Shown: in pieces, positions 45,955-57,481 of the stretch
How positions within the stretch are numbered: the first letter of the stretch is position 1
How the letters are laid out: every line of letters starts with the position of its first letter
From: Sarcocystis neurona
Taxonomy: Eukaryota > Apicomplexa > Conoidasida > Eucoccidiorida > Sarcocystidae
DNA: 64,000 nt
Direction of reading: 5' to 3'
NCBI GenBank assembly: GCA_000727475.1
Contig: KL647288.1
Span: forward strand, 9,426,055-9,490,054
Made by a program: the position numbers and the translations under genes
Notes under the pieces: model-generated
Told to the model about the DNA's origin: nothing
The model's input: only the letters and a program-made list of their open reading frames with translations
The model's database searches: none

Positions 45955-48900
45955 CTATTCAAAGACGGAGAGGTGCCGCGAGACGAAAGCATCAACAGCA
46001 CCATAGACGTTCGCAGGGTGGAACGCGAAACAGCGCGGCAGCTCAAAGGCAGTTACTTCGTCAGACACGTCTGCTACACTAGCGGCAAGTACACGGCGGG
46101 TTAAGGCGTCGACGACGGAAGTTCTGAGGAGCTGCTGGCGCCGTGGCAGCTTTTATCTTCCGAGGCAGCCCCGGCAACTAGACGAAGTAGTTCCACAAGC
46201 CTCACGCGTTGCTCTTCTTCAGACTCTGGATGCGCCTGCTGCTCGCCCGTAAGAGGGGAAACGGACGTGCGCTGCTGCGAGGCCATTTCCTCCGGCTGCG
46301 GCTGTAAGACGCGCTCCGGCGTCTCCGTCGCAAGGCCAGCGTGCCGAGGTCCGCCTTCTGTGTGTCCTGCAAAGGAGTGTTGGTTCTCTTCTGGCGCACC
46401 ACTGAGAGGGACGGCATCTGCCGCGGCCGCCGTTAGCAGAGACAGCTGTCGGTGAGGAGACTGGGACGTGCTGCGCCGTCTTCCCACGTTTAGACTGCCC
46501 TCGACGGTTCCTACGGCGGGCAACGCGTCAGCGCGAAGCGCAGCACCTCCGACAGACCAGAAATCGGGCGCCTCCTCCGACAATCCTGCGTTCACTGCTG
46601 CTGTTGCGCCCTTCACGTCTGATGCAGAAGGCCAGTGTGCTTCGTCTTCTCCGTCTTCTGCCACTTCTTCAGGCTGGCGATCGGACTCGGATAACACACC
46701 GGCAGGTAGCCACGCAGTTCTCGGCCCTTCTTGTGCTTCGTGTTCCACGTCGCCGCTGCTGGAATGCGATGCCGAAAACGATGAAACCCCTCGATCTCCT
46801 ACGTACACACGTGCTGCTCCGGCTTCTTGAGGAGCTGTCAAAGGAGCACTTCGCACCTCAACGGCAGAAGAATGACTGGCCGCCGCTATCTGCGAAACGT
46901 CTTCGCCCGCTGCTTCCTCCCCAACAGCCGCAGTCGCACAGGCAAAACGACGCCTCTTCCTGTTGCTGGCGCTGCTTTGGCCAGTGGCAGTCTCTGTGTC
47001 TGATGAGGGTGTCATGGGCAACAGAGAATCGCCAGGGTACAGCTGCTGCAGTCCTCGCTGCGGCTGTCTGCTGCTTTCTGTAGACAGAAATGAGGCAGCG
47101 GCATCACTATCAAACGAGCTGCGGCGCGGACTGCTGCTGGTTATTCCGCTGCGGCGACTGTCTTGGGTGTAGCAACTCTCCGTGCGGCTGGCTGTTACAG
47201 CACCAGGAGTCCGGGAAAGGCAAGGTAGCAGCGTGCTGCTACTGCTGCCAATGCTGGGGTCCCCTGCAAGATAGGCAGCAGATCCCACGCCACTAGCAGC
47301 AGCACTAAACGTCGGGGGAGACAAGAAATGGCTTGCGCTACTGCATTCATCGGTGCTGCTAGCCACTAAGGCCGAGCGTGGGGTTGTGGGTGTGCCGTAC
47401 CGAGAAAAGCCGCCTGCAAGCCCTTTATCACACGAAGTAGACGTGAAGGCGCTCGCGATGCTACTCCCCGCTGCAAGAGGGCTGTGAGGTTCCTCCGTTC
47501 CAGTGGCAGCAGGGGAGTTCTCCTGCGATGTGGGAGGTACCGAGGACGACTGTCGGTGCTTCACCAGCCGCTTACTTGCCATGCTGGCAGGTAGGTACTC
47601 AGGTACAAGCCACGCAGGATCCAGAGGAATATTAGACACAGCACATTTGTAAAGGATGCACGCTTCCCGGGCTTCTTCCAGGGTTGCGTAGTGCCCCAGC
47701 GAAAAACCCTTGCTCTTAAGTCGACCCTCTTCGCGCCATTGGCAACGCCACAAACGACGCGCTACATCAAAGTACACGCCTGTCGGCAGGGCTCCTAAAG
47801 GTACCATCTCATCCTCCCCTCCGCCTGCTGCTCCAGCTGCTGCTTGCTGTTTTAGATGCGGAGATACTGCACCGCCTCCCTCTTCCTGCTGCCCGCCAGC
47901 ATCGCCCGCTTGGCGAGAAACGGGAGACGGCGACAGAGAGCCACTCCACCTACTTCTGTTCCTGCCTTTTCTAGGAGTGACAGCACCTGCTTCCTCACGA
48001 GCAGACAGTTCTGCCGTAGCGGCAGCTGCGGCTGCCGCCATTTCAAGACCTGCGCCCGAAGATCCACGAGGCGTGCCCGTCAGACCGTCACCGCTACGTC
48101 TACTGGTGCTGCTGCCACGACGGGATCTGCGACTCCGCCCGCTGCTGCTCAACGATGCTGCTGCCGATGCACCTCCTGCCAATCCAGTAGCATGACCTCT
48201 GCTCGGACTTCTGCTGCTGCCATGGCCTCGCTCTCCCATGCCAAGCGCGGCTGAAGACGGTGCGGAAGCCTCGGCTACGCCACCTGCCAAGGCATACCGG
48301 GACCGCTTCTTTTTTATCGGGGAGACTACCGCGTCAATATCTGCAAAACCTCCCGCCGAACCAAGAGCTCCCGCTGCTGTCTCAAGCCCGTCTTCAGTGT
48401 TCAGTGAACTTGACCCGCCTCCTGGTGCACCGTAACCGTCCTCCACAACGCCTCTTCCTGCAGACGCAGCAACAGCCGATGTGAGGGCAGATAACGCTGA
48501 TGCCTCTCTTGTTACGGGGAACCCCCTTCTTGCCGCTTCTGCTGCTCCTGCGTAATTTCCAGCAATCAGTGAATGCGCGTCCTTCAAAGAAGAGCAGTCA
48601 GCGCCAAGCGCCACACCGAGACCCTCCGTCCCTGCAACCTGCAGGTGCTGCTGTACAGCGGAGGTAAGGCCAGCCCCTCTTCCTGTCTGTCCATATAGCA
48701 GCGAGTATATCTCCAGTTCGTTTTCAACTGAGCCAACAGCTCCGGCTGCGTCCGGCGTACGACTACCCTGGGGAGATACAGCGTTAAAGCTCTCTACAGT
48801 GCTCCCTGCTGCTGCGGCCCTGTCTGAGGCATCAGCTCGAGAAGCAACAAGAAATGGTGCTACTCTGCCTTGCTCCATGGCTGTTTCGAGGCAGTGCTTC

Positions 48901-51074
48901 ACAGCCATCAACTGCTGTAGCTCAGCGTTCGTGCGTGCCCCCTGTGTTTCTCGATTATCCCGGCCTTCACTCTCTTCAACCGCAACTGCCAGTGCCCTCA
49001 ACACCTCCTGCAGCTTCTGCTGCCGTGCCTGCGTACGTGACGCATCTGTTGCTGCTTCCGGTACACCAGCACTAGCCCCAGCGGAACCTTGGTGCAAATG
49101 CCTTGCAAGTTGCTCATCCTGACGAGCTGCAACGCTGGTGCTGGCCGGCCACTCTCCTTGTGTTGTGCTCACCCCCCCCTGTGGCAACCTGTACAAGGAT
49201 GCACCCGCTATCCGTTGCGCGCTTGCTGCGCCCGCCAGCTCGGTAGCCTCGATATATTTTCCTGAACCAGCGTACGAAGTTCCAGCCCTTGCTGTAGGCA
49301 CTGCCTCCTCATTAGGAGGCGTGCTGTTCACCGGGCTTGACGGAAGCAGGACAGTCGCCAGCTGCTGCAGCATAGCCTCCATCTGCACGTCTCCAACTGC
49401 TAACTCCTGATCAACTCTCGGCAGTCCCTCTTGAGAGCTCCCCTGCTGTGAAAGTCTCTGCAAAACCTCTCCGAGGTGCGGCTGAATGCCGCCTGCTGCT
49501 GCTAGGCCGGCACCGGAGCCTCCTCGTTCATTTGCGCCAGAGACTCGACTCACAGGTACCTCCTCGTCGCTCTGCAGAAGTTTGCGCCCCGACAACACAG
49601 ATATGCTCACGTCTGCTTGTTGCAGCTGCTGCAGGGCGTCTGCAGCAGCGGAAGCAATACCTCGGGAGCTCTCTAAAAACTGCTCAGTAGACCGTTCGTT
49701 CCCTGCTTCTGCCCCCCTGAGACTACTACTGCTTCTCCTGCTGTGGTTTGGTGAATCTGCGGGTGGGTGCCGCATTTCGGTTTCCCAACTCACGCGTCTC
49801 TGCAACTGCTGCTGGTGGCAGGGACTGGTCGCACACGGGGGACCTGCATGCTGTTGTGACAGTCGCGGATGCTGCGGGAAGAAGTGGTGAGGTAGGCAAT
49901 GAGTCGGCGGCGGCTGCTGCTGCAGCGCCGCCAGCAGGGCACTCGCCAAAGGATTTGGACCTGCTGCTGAGGAATCAGCAGGCTTCACACCACCCGCGCC
50001 TACTGAGCCATACACATTGCTGCTGCTAAGGACCCCTGCAGTTGCATGCGCCCAGGAAGGGGCAGCGCCTCCAGCAGATGTGGATGTGCTGCTCCGGCTG
50101 CTGCCCGTACTTCCAGCAGCTGCAGCAGCTGCCGCGGATATGCAACTGTCAACACGGCCGCTTCCGAACGTTTCACGACCAGATCCTGCCATGGCCGCCG
50201 TGGCTGCTGCAGCCACTGCTGCATCCGCTGCTCCAGCAGGAGAGGGTGAGGCAGGTACGCTTCTCCAGCCAGTACCTCTACGACAGCTTACAGAACCACC
50301 AACACCCTGAGTAGGAGCACTAGGATGATGTGGAGACCGTGGGGTCGAACAGGTCGATGACGGTAGCGACATCTCTGCCCGGTGTCGCGTCTGACATCCG
50401 GGTGGGGCAGCTGGTTGCCTAGCTGCTGCAGCTGCAGCAGCAGCAGCGTCTGTTGCAGCTGCAAGGTACAGGGACGTCCAGGGCATGGCGGCGCTGCCGC
50501 CTGGGCCGCCATGCAGGCCTTGCTGTTGCTCTCTCAACATTGCGGCGGCAGCAGCCAAAGCTGATGCGGCAATAGTTTTTGACTCCTGCTGTTTCTTGGC
50601 TTCTTCCTGCTGTTGCCTCAGCGGGACCCTCCCACCACCCGCTGGCGACGGAGACGCAGACCCAACCATAGGCGGTTGTGCGTTGGCGGCAGGAAGCAGC
50701 AAGTACGACCAAATGCCCGACGGGGACGAGGTTCCTGGAAGCAGTCCTGTCTCAGCAGCACGGAGCTGACGTTGTGCCGCCTCTGCTGCTGCAAGACTAA
50801 AAAGCCAAGCCGGCGCTGCACCACCGGTACTCCACACGGATTGCTTAGGGAACGTCTCTCCCCCACTAGACGCCGCAGCTCCTACTTCCAATGCACTAGC
50901 AGAAAACGCATCCTCCTGGTATACACCAGCAGCTGGTAAGAAACGACCTGCACGCCAGCCAGCAAAAGAATAAGCGTGTTGTCCTTCAGATTGGTTGACT
51001 CCGCAGTTACCGCACGGCCCAAGACTGCCGGGACCCGACGAGAGACGGAAACGAAACCACCGATACCCACAGGC
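45955..51074 (-). CDS. ApiAP2 (AP2-domain) DNA-binding protein
   Basis: A very long minus-strand frame, open from the TGA at 51075-51077 down to TAA at 46101, has no ATG at its 5' end, so a short upstream exon is missing. A strong acceptor CGTCGGGTCCCGGCAG lies just inside it. One AP2 domain is encoded at about 47,640-47,795: GVYFDVARRLWRCQW, then KSKGFSLGHYATLEEAREAC. It has the W, the RKSKxFS-like turn and the C-terminal helix typical of apicomplexan AP2 regulators. The rest is Ala/Ser/Gly/Gln-rich. A Gly/Arg/Ser segment with SPIKKKRSRY and RSRRSRRGSS may be nuclear targeting. At the 3' end a CGC|GTGAGG donor after 46206, a 74-nt intron and GCCAGCAG give an in-phase alternative last exon 46131-45955, so two C-termini are possible. 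Targets are unknown. Confidence 0.8.
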
Positions 51075-51514
51075 TCACGCAGTACAGAAGTCCTAACAAT
51101 TACGTTAAACGAGTTACACTCGAGACCCTTTGTGTCTGTGTACCGAGACGCGTAAACGTAGAGACTCGCCTCGACCTTCTACGTGAAACGTTCCTTTCTG
51201 TTGTAGCACAACAGTACGTACACTGCACTCAGGGTGTAAAGGCACAATTAGTGTATCTGTTGACCATGTCAAAATTCAGGGGCATCCGAACACCCACGCA
51301 TGTGAGTAAGCACTAGGGTGACACAAGGCTCAAGAGGACTTAGAGTCAGGTGTCCCCTGAGCGTGGGCTATTTCTGTCAGCAAGACACCGGTTGAACCGG
51401 GGTGGGCAGCCACGCATACCATACACTGAAGTGGCGGCTTGATCATACATCGTTTCTTCCATATGCTAGCACGTACGCGCTCCTGCCGGAGCGCATGCTT
51501 CCTCCTGACGTGCG
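51075..51514. other. Gap between two minus-strand genes
   Basis: Likely holds the missing first exon and promoter of the AP2 gene and the 3' UTR of the next. No clear initiating exon could be chosen. Confidence 0.3.
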
Positions 51515-54500
51515 CTATATACCTGATGTTGTGCCTGTTGTTCGTGGCAGCTGCGTTGCGCATTTCGGAGCAAGTGTGGCTGCCGTTGCATGCCGCACAG
51601 TGGTGAACAAGCCCTGCAGGAAGTCCCGCAGTTGCTGATCCACCAGTCGCTCTTCGACGTAATCGGACACCCTTGCTTGTTTTCCGTCTGCGAGCACTTG
51701 CGATTGCTCTCGACCACCAGCTGCACGTCCTGCAGAGGCAGAAGAGAGCAGCCGTTCCCTCAGAGACTTCTTTTTCTCCTGGTGTCTGACGCTGCTCTCG
51801 TCCACTCCGCTCGTAGTTTCCCCGTAATATTCGGCTGCTGCTGCAGCGCGTCGGCCAGCAATTATTCCACGGCCGGAATCTACGAGAGCAATGGAGCAAC
51901 AGAGACAACAGCAGCATTACCAGCACCTACCATGCTGCATCAGCAGCAACCAATTTACGGCCTACGCCTCCCTTGCTAGTTACAGCTGCTATGTTTCCCC
52001 TCTCTCTACTAATGATAACGAGAGCGCCACACCACATCGTGATGCTACCACCGGCGAAGCACCTACAGCAGTAGCACTCCTCTTAGCAGTAGCCGCAGCA
52101 GCACATTCATTCGCCAGCAGCAGCCCCCTTGTACCTCCTAGTAACCGGACCAGCAGCGGAACGACATTTCACAGCGACAGCTGCATCGTCACACTTCACA
52201 GGAGCACAGTGGGTGCGAAGTACTCCAGATAAGTTTGACGCACCTGCGTGCTCTGTGTCTGTGCCCGCTTTTGTTCCAGGAAAAGGTTTGCCATCCCTAC
52301 TTCCCCGTGCATCTCTTTCTTCTGCAGCGGTCGTCTCCTCTTCACTGCTGCTGCTGTCGACAATCGTAGAGCTGCTGGCACCTTCTTCAGCTGCAGGAGG
52401 ATCTACATGTCCATCACCGATATCACAGTCCGCACGCCAGTCAATACGGTAATCGAGTCCTTCACGCAAGCTGCTGACATCAATTCCTCCTGCCCACAAC
52501 GGTGGCTGCTGCGGTCGTCGCTTGCTACTGCACGCCAGCAGTAGCTTGTCCAGAACGGCTTCCGACGCACCGTCTCTCCTGCTCTCTGCCACGACTGTAG
52601 TTGCATAAGCGTCGGCTGCTTGGAAACCAGCAGTTTCCCCCCTGGTGTTTTCCTGTGACCCAGCTCGCCTGCTGCTACTGCTGAAAGTCTCTTGATCGTC
52701 CAGGTAACTGTTCACTCCACTACTACTGGTGCCCTTTTCCATGCCTCCAGCGCGGCTGCTACGCGTGATGCTGCTGCGGATGCCCTTGATCCTGTTGCTG
52801 TTCGCCAAGCAGCTGCTGCACCAACGCAGCAGCAGAGACAAATCTGCTCCACCACGTGCTATCGGCACACCCCTTCCCTCGCCAAATACATGGTACCTCC
52901 CTTCCACAACCCCAGGCGACACCAAATTCGCCGCAACGAGTCTCAAAGCAGCGGCAGAATACCACGTAATAGAGGCTGCAACTTCTCGATTAGGTAAAGG
53001 GCTCGTAGGACGTGCCCAGAGGGGAGCGAAACTTATCTTACACGTGTTGCCTGCCGCAGAAAGGGCGTCGCCGTCAGGGAGCGCCGAATCAGAGTACGCA
53101 GAAGGAAAGGCAGAGAAAAATAAAACTCCTTTAGAGGGAATGAAGGTGAGTCCGTCGGCCGCTGTTCTACCAAAGGCAGATTTGCTTCGTTTCCCTCCAG
53201 TATCACCACCAGCACCACCACGACCGATTTCATCGTGTGCATCTTGCACCGCTTCTGTTTGACGGCTGGACAGCTCAGAATGTCGCTGCTGTTGAGGGGT
53301 CCGCTGGTGTGCTGGCTCTTGACCCTTCGCACCTTCGGTTTCCTCGTAGGCAGCACCTGTTTTGAGTCCCCCCTCCACTACCGCAGCAGCACCTTCATCT
53401 GGGCCGGAAGGGTCACAGAGTTCGACCGGTAGAAGCAGCAGCTGCTTGAGCCTGTCTGTCTTCTTGTGTGCTTCTTCGTCAGCTTCCCCTACCGGGGTCG
53501 CTCTTGACTGCCGCTCACCGTTTTTCGCGGTCGAGCGTCTCCCCTCCCCACCTTGCTGATCCACTACGTCGCTCTTGAAGTCCTCTCCATCTCCTCTTTG
53601 CTGCGGGTGCTGCTCGTGGAGTTTTCCTGCAACTCCTTCTGAATCTTGGAGAGGGCGGTCCACTTTTAGCTCGCTACTGACATTGGCGTCGGGGTTTTTC
53701 GCACTATAAAGTATGAGCCTGCTGGCTCTTCCTGTCGCGGCAGCAATGACACCGGGTGTGCCAGGAGGGACGGCTGACTGGCGTCCATAAATGAGTATTT
53801 CTTCCTCAATCTCGGCTGATGTAGCAGTCTTGTTCTCAAAAGATGGGACGTTTCCTTCTTCTTTTACTATCTCCGTCCGCTGAGGCGCTAATCGGTCGCG
53901 TTGCCGCTCCGATGTCTGCTCCGGTTGCTCCTGCCCTTGATCGTCGTCCTCGTACTCCTGCCGCTCCTCGGAATCTTCCTGCTTCTGCTCGTACTGGTCC
54001 CCTACATCCGACATGAGAACATGTGACTCGTCTGCGGACATTCGCCGGGTGGGTAGACTTTCACCTTCAGCAGCAGCGACAGGTCTGTCAGTAACTCTCT
54101 CCGTCAGCTGCGTCCCCGCCACAGCTTCTGCCTCTGCCGGTGACAGTGCCTCCTTGGCCACGAAAAATGGTATCTCCGTTTCCAACATGCATGTTTCTTC
54201 GATGACTTCCCGCTTAGTGCTACGGTTCCTAAAGAGCGCCTCCCAGGTGTTTTCTTCGTCTTCTTTACCTGGCCACAGCTCCTCCAGCGCACCTTCCAAC
54301 ATCATTTCTGCGGCCACGATGACCCTCTCCATATACTCTTCGTTTCGCGCGTCCGCAATCTCTTCCTTTTGGATATTTGTTTGCATGACCTCTCCGTCGT
54401 CATGTTGCTCTGGCGGCTCCTGCTCTTGGTAGTGTAGCTTCTGCGGCAAGCCCTCGCTGCCATCCTGTCGAAGTCGCACCTGCTGTTCCGCGTCCTGCGG

Positions 54501-56831
54501 TCGATGTTTCTGCTGAAGCAGGTGCAGCTTCTCGCCCTGCAGTTCATGCTGTTCCTTACCAAGGCGCTGCGGAGACTGTACAGCACCCACTCCTTGCTGT
54601 GACTCCGGAGATTCGCTGATAAGAGGCGCCGGAACAGTACGCGCAGCAATACCGGGTGCGTCTGCCGGACGTGGGGCTTTACCTTGTGACAGCTGATCCC
54701 GCAGCTGCAGATGTTCAAGCAGCAGCTGCCGCTGGGACGGAAACAAGAGGGCAAGAAGCAGTGCTGCTTTCAGCGATGATGCTGGAGCGTCCGTCACCCC
54801 AATGTAGCTACAGCGTGCGCTTATCCATTTGATTTGTTTCTCAAGATTCGCTGCCAGCTCCTTCTTGCGCTGCTCCTTGCCTGCGGTGTCGTCTCTCTGA
54901 GGGCCGCAGGCCTCCGTCTGATCCTCTCCAGAAACAGCAGCACACGGCCCTACCGCTGCTGATGCTGGAGGTGAAGAACACGCATATGTAGTTGGTGCTG
55001 TTGCCGTGGCACTTCCTCGTCTCGACAGTGTGCCCAGAAGCAACCGGCGAATACGCGAAGCGGAACTTCGCTCTTTCTTCAGACCCTGCAAGCGGAATGG
55101 AAACCAACTTTTTTCCACTGAGAGCTCAGTCCGCTTCCCCGTGATGGTCGTGCTGCGGCTGCGGCTGCTGTCAAGCGCATGGGCACCCCAGACCCTCGCG
55201 GCTAGCAGCAACGAAACCGCCGCTGCCCCAGTCCACGAGTCGTCGCCGTCCAGCTGCTGCGGATCGTCTCCGGCAGCGGCACCGGCAGCCGCAGACACAG
55301 CAGATGCGAAGGCGGCAGCCGCAGAACCAACAGATGCTGCGCTACGTGGAACCGCAATCGGGTCGGAATCAGTCGCAGGCGGGTAGCTCGACTGGAGCAA
55401 ACAATCGAGGAGAAATAGAGGCAGGAATGCGGAGTCTCCCCCGGCAGCCTGCAAACCCTGTTCAGCCGTTTCCAAGGTTGAAGCATCAATCGAGGCGCCA
55501 CCACTGCTTTCGTGGAATGCAGCAGCAATGGCGACAGCGGCGGAGCGCTGCAAGCGCTCCTCTTTTTCAACAGCGGCTGCAACGTCATCTATTACTGTAA
55601 TGTCATCCAAGGGCAATGAGCGGTGCCCTTGGCTCGCATCCTTCTCACCCTGTTGCTCCTGCTCCTGCTGCAGCTGCAGCTGTTCTTGATGTGTCTGCTG
55701 GCATGTGTGGCGCTGGTGTGGCTGCTTTGGTGCACGCGGTGGTGCTCCGCCCCACTGGTGCAATATGCTGGTGCTCAAATTTCGCAATTCGGACGACTGT
55801 TCCAGCAGGAGCCGCAGCATAAAGCTCTTGATACACAGGAACGGCAGCAGCCGCACCACAACTGCTTGAAACGCATGTTGCACAGCCATCACATCACACA
55901 AACAAGGTTGTAGCATCTCGTCGAGTAGCAGGACTGCTGACGCATCGGCGCCGTCCCCTCCAGCCTTGTCAGACCATCCAGACCTGCTGCTGCTGCGACC
56001 TCTCTTCGAGCTACTCGTGCTATCGCGACCATCTATTATATGCCCCTCCTCCGCGGCGTGATCATCCCCTCCGTGCTGCTCCTGGCGCTGCTCATGCTGC
56101 TGTTCCTCCGCGCGGTATCTTTGCTTCTGTTGGCATTGTTCCAGCTGTCGTTGCTCCGGCTGTTGCTCATCTTCGTGTTTCACCTCAGGTGACTGTGGTT
56201 GACGCTGTCGCTGTTGTGCTGGTGTCTGCGGCTGCAGCGGCATGTAGACAGCTGCTACGTAGTATTCGAAAGCAAAGTACGACTCTCGCCACCGAAGGCC
56301 GATTCGCAGTGACCAGCAACTTGTGCGGCTATCTGCGGTTGTCTCTTCATCGTACGATCCTCTTCGCTCCTGTTTCTCGTCTCCTTCTGCCACCCGTGAT
56401 GAACTGTGCCACGTGGGTAAGGCGCCCTCACCAGTGTCGCTGGTACCACGAGTGTCGCTCACACTGATCGTGCTGGTGCTGTCACGATCATAGCCACTTT
56501 GCTCCGGATTCTTCCCACCGCTGTCGTCACGACCCGGTTTGTGAGTACTGTTGCTGCAGGTTACACTGGTGCTCCGGATCCCGGTCTCCGCCAGCGTGAC
56601 GTTGTCGAGATGCTTGGCGTCGCCCTTGTTCTGCTTCCGACGGCTGCTGTCGCCTGGACCTGCTTGCGAAGTCGAACACCATGCTAGGGAGGCAGCGGCG
56701 ACAAGAGAGCTAAGGCGCGAAACCAGCGCGTGCGCCAGGAAATGCAGATGAGATATGTAGCGGGCTGCAGCAATCGCGCCACAAGATTGCGACAACGCAT
56801 GCCACAACGATAACCCGAGGGACAAACGCAT
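51515..56831 (-). CDS. Large low-complexity protein with hydrophobic N-terminus, two exons
   Basis: Exon 1 is 56831-52244, from the first in-frame ATG after an upstream stop. It ends GCAG|GTGCGT. A 364-nt intron with a good acceptor (CTCCATTGCTCTCGTAG) leads to exon 2, 51879-51515, ending TAG. The phases match, giving 1,650 residues. If exon 1 is not spliced it ends at 52107. The first 60 residues carry hydrophobic stretches (LSLGLSLWHALSQSC; LVAAASLAW) that could be a signal peptide or signal anchor. The remainder is Gln/Glu-rich with helical islands (ALLLALLFPSQRQLLLEHL; MLRLLLEQSSELRNLS), a less repetitive part near plus 52,400-53,200 containing GLDYRIDWRADCDIGDG, and an amphipathic end (DYVEERLVDQQLRDFLQGL). 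No family is recognised. Confidence 0.6.
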
Positions 56832-57481
56832 GATCTTCACTTGCAGAAGACTCCGCCAGCACTCAACTGCACCATCTATTCACTAGCACGGAGCACACAC
56901 CACACAAACCTCTACAAGAATACGTTGAAACCTTTACGACCACCTACGCAAACAGTTGCCTAGGACTAAATGGCACTGCCGACCCGTTGAACCACTCCGG
57001 TGATGACGAATATTAAAGTTTTTTCGACTTCTTGTAATGCACACAGCATGCAAGGGAGTGTCCCCTTAGCTCGTCACTCTTTCTCTTCGCCTCTTCAACT
57101 ATCATTTACACATATAGCACTACACACGAGTGCCGCTTCTCCCATATCTTCTTGTTGCCCCCTCTTCCTCCTCTATCGCTAATAAAGCGACGCTCTCGCT
57201 TTGTATCCCTTCAAGAGCTCATGGACACGGTAACACAGCCGCACACATGAGCTCATATTCACATCCGTAATGATCACATGTTGTCTTACACATTCAACGC
57301 GCCGCAACTACGCGAGGGTGTACACAGATGCCTATAGACGCTGGTGCCCATGCAGGCACAAGCCGCCTCCCGGAGGTGACAACACCCACGTCTATATGAA
57401 TGCAAATCCATCTACACACGTGCGCAACGGTAACAGATTTGCAGTGCTGCTGCACCTGCATACAAAGGCGCATAGAACGAG
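56832..57481. other. Intergenic
   Basis: Between two tandem minus-strand genes. The part near 57,000-57,200 is T/C-rich on the plus strand. No gene is seen. Confidence 0.35.

Noticed and set aside
51330..51926. 198-codon minus-strand frame with a CxxC motif as the last exon of the 1,650-residue protein
   Set aside because: It can be joined through a GAG|GTACAA donor, but the alternative frame with the GCAG|GTGCGT donor has a far more protein-like, amphipathic sequence. It remains a fallback.
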